The notes under the pieces: generated by a model
Seen by the model: the letters and a program-made list of their open reading frames with translations, nothing else
Told to the model about the DNA's origin: nothing
Database searches by the model: none
Assembly: GCA_946479785.1 (NCBI GenBank)
Contig: CAMLHQ010000022.1
Span: 1 to 44,706 of the forward strand
From: an uncultured Nitrospira sp.
Lineage (GTDB): Bacteria > Nitrospirota > Nitrospiria > Nitrospirales > Nitrospiraceae
Length of the DNA: 44,706 nucleotides
Direction: 5' to 3'
Position numbers and translations under genes: made by a program
Shown here: one piece after another, positions 15,908 through 22,922 of the stretch
How the letters are laid out: each line of letters begins with the position of its first letter
How positions within the stretch are numbered: position 1 is the stretch's first letter

Positions 15908-16726
15908 TTACGCTTGGGTGCGTTCGGCGTAGCGTCCAAGCGTGGTCACGAACGGGAACCTGAGCATCTTCATGAGATTTAGGCACACCGGGGGACCAAG
16001 GTGTTCGAGCCCAATCTTCATCCCCAACTGTCCCAAGGCCGGTTCGACACAATAGGTTCCAAACAGCCGGTCCCACCAGGGCAAATTGAATCCGTAGTTG
16101 CTATTCGTCTCGCGTGGGTCTGTCGAATGATGGATGCGATGCATGTCCGGTGTCACAACGAACCACCGGAGGACCGGTTCGACGCTTAGAGGGATCTTCA
16201 CATTGCTGTGGTTAAAGAGGGCCGTGCTGTTGAGCACGATCTCGAAGGCCACGACTGCCAGAGGTGCAGCCCCTAGCGCCAGCACAGCCACGATCTTGAC
16301 CAGCGTAGAGATAATGATCTCCACGGGATGAAATCGTACCCCGCTCGACACATCCAGATCCAAGTCCGAGTGATGCATCATGTGAAACCGCCACAAGATC
16401 GGCACGATATGAAATACCTGATGCTGCACATAGATGATCAAATCGAGGCCCACCATCGCCAGGCCGAATTCAATCCAACCCGGCCCATTGATCCAGTTCA
16501 ACAGGCCCCAACCTCGCTCCTGTGCCATTGCCGCCGCAGCAACGACTCCCCCCATGAAAAGCAACCGGGCAATGACTGTATTCAAAATCACGATCATCAG
16601 ATTGCCGCGCCACCGGCAGCACTTCGAAGCCGTTAATGGCCTACGCGGCGCCAACAGTTCCCACGTGGCCATCACGCCCAGCATAGACAAGTACGATCCG
16701 ACTCGAATCAGATCTTCAAGCGCCAT
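15908..16726 (-). CDS. Sterol desaturase / fatty acid hydroxylase family protein
   Basis: A 272-residue integral membrane protein with the eight-histidine di-iron pattern of this superfamily: HQVFH (about 132-136), FHMMHHSDLDLD (about 144-155) and MHRIHHSTDPRETNSNYG (about 216-233). Four to five hydrophobic segments surround them. The family introduces hydroxyl groups or double bonds into lipid or hopanoid-type substrates; the substrate here is unknown. AAGGAGGG sits six bases before the ATG at 16726. Its stop lies 19 bases from the convergent pyk stop. The upstream methyltransferase gene on the same strand is 88 bases away and of different base composition, so they need not be one operon. 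Confidence 0.9.
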   Translation of the reverse strand: MALEDLIRVGSYLSMLGVMATWELLAPRRPLTASKCCRWRGNLMIVILNTVIARLLFMGGVVAAAAMAQERGWGLLNWINGPGWIEFGLAMVGLDLIIYVQHQVFHIVPILWRFHMMHHSDLDLDVSSGVRFHPVEIIISTLVKIVAVLALGAAPLAVVAFEIVLNSTALFNHSNVKIPLSVEPVLRWFVVTPDMHRIHHSTDPRETNSNYGFNLPWWDRLFGTYCVEPALGQLGMKIGLEHLGPPVCLNLMKMLRFPFVTTLGRYAERTQA

Positions 16727-16814
16727 GGGACTCCCTCCTTATCAGCAGAAGCAACCTCGTAGGAAGTAAGAGGCCTCAACTATGAAATGGATTCAGGCTG
16801 GAGTCTTTTCCTTA

Positions 16815-17792
16815 TCATCTCTTGAAAAAGAGATACATTTCGCTGCCGTTCCGCCCATGCCGTCTCTTATGCCATTCGTCTTGCGCTTTGCGCTTTACAT
16901 ACAGATCAACGGGCTTTGAGAACACATATAGAGGCGCCATGAGCATCAGACGGAGACAGCTGCGCCATGTCTTATTGGGTGTCGCCAGTCTCTTCTCGAC
17001 AGCAATAGCAACCCGTCTGAGCTGCCAGAGCGCAAGCAATGTGTAGCGCAATCTCTCGAGTCTGTTCTTCGCATCCAGGTTTACAGCCGCAGCTGTGTCA
17101 GTGAGCATGCGAATAAAACTTGAGCCAGACTGCGTGATCCACTCGATAGCTCCGTCGTATTGATTACTATAGAATTCCCCTTCCAACAGAAAATGCCTCT
17201 TCCCGCAGAGTTCGCGCAACTGAACTGAGGTCAAGCGCCGCACATGACCTACATCCTCGAAGAAGAAGCGATTTTCCAGGCGTGAGTCGATCCCGTCTGT
17301 GCGCAAGCGGCAAATATCATGTTCCAAGCTGCCCTCATTCCCGCAAGGCAGAATGTGCAGCATCGCTGCAGCGTTCTTTAATCGATCGTTGATCTCATCA
17401 AGCGCATGCGCCAAGTCATAGACGTGTTCCAGCACATGATGCGTAAACAGAAAGTCAAATTTCTTGCCGATCAATTCTCTCTCGTGCGAAAGAAAGAATA
17501 GGCAGTCCGGGTACCGCTTTCTTGCATGATCAACTGCCGCCTTGCTGATATCCGTGCCATACACTCTCCACCCGGAGGGCAGAGCCTGTTTGAGCACATC
17601 CGTGAACACCCCGCTGCCACATCCAAAATCAAGGGCTTCACCTTCGTCTGGAAGGCCTAGGCCTCGGATAACTTCAAAAACGCGGCGTTTCTTTTCCGCT
17701 GGCCACTCTTCCATGTAGCCATAACCGCTAGAATATCGTTCCTGATAAAAGGCAACCGCCCTCGCTTTGTCATACAATTCTGAGGTTTTCAT
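16815..17792 (-). CDS. Class I SAM-dependent methyltransferase (AT-richer, probably acquired)
   Basis: A 325-residue protein. The Rossmann core spans about residues 40-170: motif I ALDFGCGSGVFTDVL (about 54-68), acidic turn VYGTDISKAAVDHARKRYPDC, and LFTHHVLEHVYDLAHALDEI, the form common in sugar-modifying or lipid-linked methyltransferases of surface-polysaccharide clusters. The C-terminal 120 residues include a hydrophobic, basic stretch (LRLMLMAPLYVFSKPVDLYVKRK) that may lie at the membrane. The gene is visibly richer in A+T than its neighbours (near 50% G+C), which suggests horizontal acquisition. The ribosome binding site is weak. The substrate cannot be told. Confidence 0.82.
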   Translation of the reverse strand: MKTSELYDKARAVAFYQERYSSGYGYMEEWPAEKKRRVFEVIRGLGLPDEGEALDFGCGSGVFTDVLKQALPSGWRVYGTDISKAAVDHARKRYPDCLFFLSHERELIGKKFDFLFTHHVLEHVYDLAHALDEINDRLKNAAAMLHILPCGNEGSLEHDICRLRTDGIDSRLENRFFFEDVGHVRRLTSVQLRELCGKRHFLLEGEFYSNQYDGAIEWITQSGSSFIRMLTDTAAAVNLDAKNRLERLRYTLLALWQLRRVAIAVEKRLATPNKTWRSCLRLMLMAPLYVFSKPVDLYVKRKAQDEWHKRRHGRNGSEMYLFFKR

Positions 17793-17956
17793 ACAGTCTT
17801 TCGGGGATTTCCTGCCCTACTTCGTTTGTGTTCCCGGCTCCGCATACGACGAATTCTGAACGTCACCTTCCTGATCGGCAAGTGATAGATGGAAAGTCGC
17901 ACGACCGTAACGGTCTAACGGGGCGAGGCCCGCCATCGAATATCAAGAGCGTCGTT

Positions 17957-17962
17957 TATAAT
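17957..17962 (+). promoter_or_regulatory. Perfect -10 box (TATAAT) immediately upstream of the DNA ligase gene
   Basis: TATAAT ends six bases before the ATG at 17968, so transcription would start at or next to the start codon and the mRNA would be leaderless. There is no Shine-Dalgarno at the usual place. The -35 region is not a good match, which weakens the call. A GACCG-TAA-CGGTC inverted repeat at 17903-17915 lies further upstream and might bind a regulator. Confidence 0.4.
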
Positions 17963-17967
17963 GAAGC

Positions 17968-19503
17968 ATGCAGCTCGCCCGCCTGATCGATGCGGTGAAC
18001 CGCGTCCGCGCGACGACGAAGAAATCTGAAAAAGTCCGTTTGCTGGCCGAAGTCCTGCGCGAAACGGGCGGGCATGACACGGTACTGACCGCGCTCTATC
18101 TTAGCGGGTCCTTGCCGCAAGGGAGGATCGGCATTGGCTGGAACGTGATCCAGAAAGCGATGCAGGACGCGTCGGCCGCTGGCGAGCCGCTCACGCTCCT
18201 TGACGTGGACCGTACGTTGGGCGCTCTGGCTGCCGAGCGCGGCTCTGGTTCCACAGAGCGGCGAGTGACAGAATTAGCCAGGCTGTTCAGCCGCGCGACA
18301 CCGGCGGAACGCCAATTTCTGTCGCACTTGATCATTGGTGAGATCAGACAGGGCGCGCTCGAAGGCGTGCTCCTCGACGCGATCGCCGCAGCGGCCGACC
18401 TGCCGGCGGCCGATGTGCGACAAGCCTTCATGTTCGCCCCGAATATCGGGGAGCTCGCGCTGGTCGCACTCGAAGAAGGTTCCGTCGGCCTGGCGCGTTT
18501 CTCGCTGCGCCTCTTTGTTCCGGTGGCGCCAATGCTGGCCAACAGCGCTGAGGATGTGGACGAGGCGTTGGATCGTCTCGATCGCGCCGCCTTCGAGTAC
18601 AAACTGGACGGCGCGAGAATTCAAGTGCACAAGGGCGGCGATGAAGTGCGTCTCTTCACGCGGCAGCTTCAGGATATTACCGAGCGGCTGCCGGAAATCG
18701 TCGATTGGACGCGGAGCCTGCCGGTTCGAGAAGCGGTCCTTGACGGCGAAGCGATTGCACTGCGGCCCGATGGAAGACCGCAACCGTTTCAGCTGACCAT
18801 GCGCCGGCTCGGACGCATGAAAGACGTGGCGGCCATGCGGGAATCGATTCCATTGACGCCCTTCATGTTCGATGCGCTGTACCTGGATGGCGACTCGCTC
18901 CTGGCACGTTCCTATGAAGAGCGCACCAGGGCATTGGCGGCGATCGCGCCCGGCGCCTCGGTTCCGCGGCTGGTCACGGGGCAGCCGGAAGAAGCCCGGT
19001 GCTTCCTGGCTCAGTCCCTTGCAGCAGGTCACGAGGGCGTCATGGCGAAGTCGCTGACAGCCTCGTATGTGGCGGGGCAGCGTGGGTTCCATTGGCTCAA
19101 GCTAAAGGAAGCGACGACACTCGATCTCGTCATCCTTGCCGCTGAGTGGGGCAACGGCCGACGTCAAGGCTGGCTCTCGAATCTTCATCTCGGCGCGCGG
19201 GATCCGGCGAGCGGCCAGTTCGTGATGCTCGGCAAAACCTTCAAAGGATTGACCGACGAGATGCTGCGCCGGCAAACGGAGCAGCTCCTCTCTCTCGAAA
19301 GCCGACGTGAGAACCAGACAGTGTTCGTCCGGCCTGAAATTGTGGTGGAGATTGCGTTCAGTGACATTCAGGAATCGCCGCGCTATCCGGCCGGTCTCGC
19401 GCTCCGCTTCGCCCGGGTGAAACGCTACCGTCCCGACAAGTCAGCCGATCAAGCGGATACGATTCAAACCGTTACCGATCTCTTCCGTGCCCAACGGGCC
19501 TAG
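17968..19503 (+). CDS. lig: ATP-dependent DNA ligase (archaeal-type architecture)
   Basis: A 511-residue ligase with three domains: an N-terminal DNA-binding domain (about 1-190, LLAEVLRETGGHDTVLTALYL...), the adenylation domain with the nucleotidylated lysine in EYKLDGARIQVH (K212), and an OB-fold C-terminus (about 410-511) ending in the basic motif FARVKRYRPDK. Other motifs visible are VLDGEAIALRPDGRPQPF (motif III), EGVMAKSL (motif IV) and FHWLKLKE (motif V). It seals nicks in DNA using ATP, in addition to the NAD-dependent LigA expected elsewhere. Size and order resemble archaeal and some bacterial LigB-type enzymes rather than LigD. An Lhr-type helicase gene lies 3.4 kb downstream on the other strand. 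Confidence 0.93.
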   Translation: MQLARLIDAVNRVRATTKKSEKVRLLAEVLRETGGHDTVLTALYLSGSLPQGRIGIGWNVIQKAMQDASAAGEPLTLLDVDRTLGALAAERGSGSTERRVTELARLFSRATPAERQFLSHLIIGEIRQGALEGVLLDAIAAAADLPAADVRQAFMFAPNIGELALVALEEGSVGLARFSLRLFVPVAPMLANSAEDVDEALDRLDRAAFEYKLDGARIQVHKGGDEVRLFTRQLQDITERLPEIVDWTRSLPVREAVLDGEAIALRPDGRPQPFQLTMRRLGRMKDVAAMRESIPLTPFMFDALYLDGDSLLARSYEERTRALAAIAPGASVPRLVTGQPEEARCFLAQSLAAGHEGVMAKSLTASYVAGQRGFHWLKLKEATTLDLVILAAEWGNGRRQGWLSNLHLGARDPASGQFVMLGKTFKGLTDEMLRRQTEQLLSLESRRENQTVFVRPEIVVEIAFSDIQESPRYPAGLALRFARVKRYRPDKSADQADTIQTVTDLFRAQRA

Positions 19504-19608
19504 CGGTCCGCATGAAGATGTCCACCTAGGGGATACTCCAGTACTGTGTCCGCCTGAAGAAGGCTACAAGCAGAAAAGGTCATTCACACTCTCTCAAGGA
19601 GGGGCACA

Positions 19609-19884
19609 ATGCGAAAGATATTCCTAGCATCTCTTGTCGGACTGGCGTTCCTGGGAGGTCTGGCTTCATCGGTCGATGCCAGCGACGCCAAGGCACGGAT
19701 GGATAAGAGCAAAGGTGAAATGAAGGCGGAGATGGAAGAAGCAAAGGGGGAGGCCAAGGCGCTCAAGGAAGAAGCCAAAGGCAATGATATGAAGGCGGAC
19801 ATGGAACGGGCCAAGGGTAATGTCAAAGGCGCCGGAGAGCGGGCGAAGGGCAAATCCAAAGAAATGAAAGAACGAGCAAAATAG
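19609..19884 (+). CDS. Small exported charged helical protein
   Basis: A 91-residue protein with a clean signal peptide (MRKIFLASLVGLAFLGGLAS, cleavage near VDA-SD) followed by about 65 residues composed almost only of K, E, A, G, M, D and R in repeats such as AKGEAKALKEEAKG and AKGNVKGAGERAKGK. This would be one long amphipathic helix without a hydrophobic core. It resembles LEA-like or CsbD-like stress proteins in composition, but I cannot assign a family. A very strong Shine-Dalgarno (AAGGAGGGGCACA) precedes the ATG, suggesting high expression. It stands alone between the ligase and the RnfD-like gene. Confidence 0.8.
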   Translation: MRKIFLASLVGLAFLGGLASSVDASDAKARMDKSKGEMKAEMEEAKGEAKALKEEAKGNDMKADMERAKGNVKGAGERAKGKSKEMKERAK

Positions 19885-19982
19885 GCCGCGGCTGTGGGCA
19901 AACTCGCCGTAGCGGCTCGAACAGCCAAAGGACTAAGTAAAGAGGTTCTTCTGCTGAAAGGATTCTTCCCCTCGCACCATAA

Positions 19983-20014
19983 CGTGGGTAGAAGGCAACG
20001 CCACTCTACCCACG
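19983..20014 (+). promoter_or_regulatory. Perfect 10-bp hairpin abutting the ribosome binding site of the RnfD-DUF2330 gene
   Basis: CGTGGGTAGA at 19983-19992 pairs exactly with TCTACCCACG at 20005-20014 around a 12-base loop. The last stem base is the first base of the GAGGT Shine-Dalgarno, with the ATG at 20024. No U tract follows, so it is not a standard terminator. It could set translation or mRNA stability, or be a protein-binding site. Confidence 0.5.
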
Positions 20015-20023
20015 AGGTGCCGG

Positions 20024-22246
20024 ATGAAGACTCATCGTCTCGTTGAGCGTTTGAAGACTCAGTTCTCTTCCTTCGATCCCCGTCTTTATCAGATCACCAG
20101 CCTCGGCACGCTGCTGCTGTATGGGCTGTTCTGGCTGCACTTCGATGTCTCGGTTTCCCAAATTGCCGCCACGTTCGGTGCCGCGCTGCTCACCCAATAT
20201 GCCGGAACGCGCCTCAGTAAGCTGCCGACGTTTGATCCTCTGAGCCCGCTCGTGTCGGCCCTGGGCCTCTGTCTTTTTCTCCGCACCAATGATCTGCCCG
20301 TTGCCGCGTTGGCGGCGATCATTGCCATCGCCAGCAAGTTCGTCATCCGCTGGAAGAAGAAGCACATCTTCAACCCGACGAATCTGGCGCTGATCCTCCT
20401 CATAGGGAGCGGACTGGGCTGGATCTCTCCCGGACAGTGGGGACAAGTCGCCTGGTTTGGCTTTCTCATCGCTTGCCTCGGCAGTCTCGTCGTCACTCGA
20501 GCGGTGCGGGCTGACGTAACGCTGGCCTTTCTCGGTTTCTACGTCGGGCTCCTGATCGCACGGGCGCTCTGGCTCGGCGATCCATTGACGATCCCAATGC
20601 ATCAAATCGAGAGCGGTACGCTGCTGATCTTTTCGTTCTTCATGATCTCCGACCCGAAGACCACCCCGGATTCCCGAGCCGGGCGCATCTTCTTCGCCTT
20701 TCTGGTCGCTGTGGCAGCGCTGTCAGTCCAATTCGTGCTGTTTCGCCCCAACGGGCCACTTTGGGGCTTGGTCGCCTGTTCTCCGCTCGTGCCGCTGGTC
20801 GACCGCCTTTTTCCCGGTTCCCGATACGATTGGTCTCGTCCTTCAGCCGGCCATGTGCCAACGCCGCTCACTGGCTCCATCGCTTCATTACCAAAGGAGG
20901 TTCTTATGACTCGCCCGGTCGTGCTTGTTCTGACGTTTTTCACCGGCCTGCTCCTCTGGAGCGGGTCTGCTTCGGCCTTCTGCGGCTTTTATGTCGGCAA
21001 GGCCGACACGAAACTCTTTAACAAGGCGTCTGAAGTGGCCATTGTTCGCCATGACGACAAGACCGTCATCACGATGGCGAATGATTTCAAAGGCGACGTG
21101 AAGGAATTCGCGCTGGTCGTGCCGGTCCCGACAGTCTTGGAGAAAGAGCAGATCCACATCGGCGAGGCGGCGGTATTGAAACATCTCGCCGATTATTCGG
21201 CGCCGCGGCTGGTCGAGTACTTCGATGAGAATCCCTGCCTGCGCTACGAGCTGATGGAACGCAAGACGGATACGCTGAAGAGCATGCCACAAGCAGCAGC
21301 GAGCCGAGAGCGGGACAAGGCACTTGGTGTGACGGTCGAAGCGCAATACCAGGTAGGCGAATACGACATCCTCATTCTCTCGGCGAAGGAGAGCGCGGGA
21401 CTCGAAACGTGGCTGATCGAAAATGGCTACCGCATTCCGAACGGCGCATCGTCCGTCCTGCACAGTTATCTGAAGCAGAATCTGAAATTCTTCGTGGCCA
21501 AAGTGAACCTCGGCGAACAGGCGAAGCTGGGGCTCACGCGGTTGCGGCCCCTCCAGATCGCCTTTGAATCACCGAAGTTCATGCTCCCGATCCGTCTTGG
21601 GACCGTCAATGCGGATGGCCCTCAAGAACTCTTCATCTACTTCCTGACCAGGCAAGGGAGGGTCGAGACAACGAACTACCGCACCGTGCGCCTCCCGGAA
21701 GCGCAGGAATTACCACTCTACGTGAAAGACAAATTCGGGGACTTTTATCGCGATCTATTCACGCAGCAAGTAACCCGTGAAAATGAACGGGGCGTGTTTC
21801 TGGAATACGCCTGGGACATGAATTGGTGCGATCCCTGTGCAGCGAATCCGCTTTCCGCCGAGGAACTCCGTAGCCTCGGCGTGTTTTGGCAAGAGAAAAA
21901 CGGACGGCTGGGCAAGGGCATGGGACAGGCCCAGAACGTGTTTCTCACCAGGCTCCACGTCCGGTACGACGCGGCGCACTTTCCCGAAGACCTGATCTTC
22001 CAGGAAACCTCGGATCGCTCGAATTTTCAAGTCCGCTATATCCTCCGCCACCCCTGGACCGGACAGGACGATTGCGCGGCAGCCACGGCCTATCGGCAAC
22101 ACCTTCGTGAACGCCATGAGCGGGAAGCACAAACGCTGGCCACGCTGACCGGATGGAATATCGGCGAGATTCGCAAAGCGATGAACATCGTCGCCTTGCC
22201 CGCGAATGACGATAAGAAATGGTATCAGCGCTTATGGAGCAACTGA
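20024..22246 (+). CDS. RnfD/NqrB-like membrane protein fused in frame to DUF2330 protein
   Basis: A continuous 740-codon ORF. Residues about 1-280 resemble the RnfD/NqrB membrane subunit (about ten hydrophobic helices; SKLPTFDPLSPLVSALGLCL, KKKHIFNPTNLALILL, FFMISDPKTTP, which is close to the family's flavin-attachment region). Residues 295-740 are a complete DUF2330 protein with its own signal peptide (MTRPVVLVLTFFTGLLLWSG, then SASAFCGFYVGKADT). The join encodes a textbook ribosome binding site (AAAGGAGGTTCTTATG), so the second half can be translated alone from 20906. No other Rnf or Nqr genes are in the window, so electron transport is unproven. This may be two genes whose separating stop is missing, or one real fusion. 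Confidence 0.8.
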   Translation: MKTHRLVERLKTQFSSFDPRLYQITSLGTLLLYGLFWLHFDVSVSQIAATFGAALLTQYAGTRLSKLPTFDPLSPLVSALGLCLFLRTNDLPVAALAAIIAIASKFVIRWKKKHIFNPTNLALILLIGSGLGWISPGQWGQVAWFGFLIACLGSLVVTRAVRADVTLAFLGFYVGLLIARALWLGDPLTIPMHQIESGTLLIFSFFMISDPKTTPDSRAGRIFFAFLVAVAALSVQFVLFRPNGPLWGLVACSPLVPLVDRLFPGSRYDWSRPSAGHVPTPLTGSIASLPKEVLMTRPVVLVLTFFTGLLLWSGSASAFCGFYVGKADTKLFNKASEVAIVRHDDKTVITMANDFKGDVKEFALVVPVPTVLEKEQIHIGEAAVLKHLADYSAPRLVEYFDENPCLRYELMERKTDTLKSMPQAAASRERDKALGVTVEAQYQVGEYDILILSAKESAGLETWLIENGYRIPNGASSVLHSYLKQNLKFFVAKVNLGEQAKLGLTRLRPLQIAFESPKFMLPIRLGTVNADGPQELFIYFLTRQGRVETTNYRTVRLPEAQELPLYVKDKFGDFYRDLFTQQVTRENERGVFLEYAWDMNWCDPCAANPLSAEELRSLGVFWQEKNGRLGKGMGQAQNVFLTRLHVRYDAAHFPEDLIFQETSDRSNFQVRYILRHPWTGQDDCAAATAYRQHLRERHEREAQTLATLTGWNIGEIRKAMNIVALPANDDKKWYQRLWSN
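20906..22246 (+). CDS. DUF2330 exported protein from internal start
   Basis: An alternative product of 446 residues starting at the ATG at 20906, seven bases after a perfect GGAGG. It has a signal peptide cleaved near SASA-FCGFYVGKAD, the invariant opening of DUF2330 proteins. The mature part includes FALVVPVPTVLEKEQIHIGE, VGEYDILILSAKES, LETWLIENGYRIPNGA and paired cysteines in NWCDPCAANP. A C-terminal cytoplasm-type helix (HLRERHEREAQTLATL) closes it. The function of DUF2330 is unknown. Because family members normally start exactly here, this internal start is probably used, whatever the status of the upstream reading frame. Confidence 0.72.
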   Translation: MTRPVVLVLTFFTGLLLWSGSASAFCGFYVGKADTKLFNKASEVAIVRHDDKTVITMANDFKGDVKEFALVVPVPTVLEKEQIHIGEAAVLKHLADYSAPRLVEYFDENPCLRYELMERKTDTLKSMPQAAASRERDKALGVTVEAQYQVGEYDILILSAKESAGLETWLIENGYRIPNGASSVLHSYLKQNLKFFVAKVNLGEQAKLGLTRLRPLQIAFESPKFMLPIRLGTVNADGPQELFIYFLTRQGRVETTNYRTVRLPEAQELPLYVKDKFGDFYRDLFTQQVTRENERGVFLEYAWDMNWCDPCAANPLSAEELRSLGVFWQEKNGRLGKGMGQAQNVFLTRLHVRYDAAHFPEDLIFQETSDRSNFQVRYILRHPWTGQDDCAAATAYRQHLRERHEREAQTLATLTGWNIGEIRKAMNIVALPANDDKKWYQRLWSN

Positions 22247-22256
22247 CTCCTGCCTG

Positions 22257-22288
22257 CCGCGCGGGAAGCCTGCGAGCTTCCCGCGCGG
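22257..22288 (+). terminator. Strong G+C-rich hairpin after the RnfD-DUF2330 gene
   Basis: CCGCGCGGGAAGC and GCTTCCCGCGCGG form a perfect 13-bp stem with a six-base loop, starting ten bases after the stop at 22246. No run of T follows, so it may work as a mRNA-stabilising 3' end or a Rho-assisted terminator rather than a classical intrinsic one. Confidence 0.5.
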
Positions 22289-22432
22289 TCGCGCTGCTGG
22301 AAGCAACTCGGACTATCCCTTGTCAAGAAACCACCGGCTCGTGACTTGATCCTCTCCTGGTTCTGCTCTAGAGTGAGACACTATGCCTGGCGACGATTCC
22401 CGCTTGGATACTCTCACATCTAGGAGGTAGTC

Positions 22433-22828
22433 ATGACACGGCCAAGACACATCCTGATGCTTCTCTCTTGTGCCACCGTACTGATGCTTTCTCTGTCGGC
22501 CTGCAGTATCACGGAGACGATCAACAATATTCTATCCTCCACGTCCGGGAGGTCATGGTTTACGGAAGACGGACTGGTCAAGACGGACCAGAGGGTCAAC
22601 GCCTTCATGGAGCTTAACTTCGAGAACGTCAAGCAGGATATGGCGAGAGGACAGGGTGAGTATCTGACTTCCTTGAGCACTTTGATGGAAATCCCGCAGG
22701 ATCGACGAGCATCGTTCTACGCCCATGCGCAATCCCGTTACCCCCTCGTGATGGAGCACCACAGCAGCCCCCAGGAGGCTCTTGCGCTTCTCGTAGGATA
22801 TCGATCAGCACCGACGACATTCCGTTGA
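22433..22828 (+). CDS. Small lipoprotein, DUF3015-like
   Basis: A 131-residue protein with a lipoprotein signal peptide (LMLLSCATVLMLSLSAC; the lipobox LSAC puts the lipidated cysteine at residue 23). The mature part has SSTSGRSWF, then a helix with DMARGQGEYLTSLSTLM, the run of Gly-Glu-Tyr-Leu and Leu-Ser-Thr-Leu that recalls DUF3015 proteins (GEGExLxxLAxLL), and ends in a region around YPLVMEHHSSPQEAL. The assignment to DUF3015 rests on that pattern only. TAGGAGGTAG six bases before the ATG is a strong ribosome binding site. It is followed convergently by the Lhr gene. Confidence 0.78.
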   Translation: MTRPRHILMLLSCATVLMLSLSACSITETINNILSSTSGRSWFTEDGLVKTDQRVNAFMELNFENVKQDMARGQGEYLTSLSTLMEIPQDRRASFYAHAQSRYPLVMEHHSSPQEALALLVGYRSAPTTFR

Positions 22829-22922
22829 CCGATGACCGGTTATTTCAGGAACTGACCGCGTCGGATTCAGTTCCTAGCACAGAACATCTCGCCGTGAACT
22901 AAATCAGCGAGGTTGTGAATTG

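Noticed and set aside
20024..20905. Complete Rnf or Nqr electron-transport complex
   Set aside because: Only one RnfD/NqrB-like part is present; no RnfA, B, C, E or G neighbours exist in the window.
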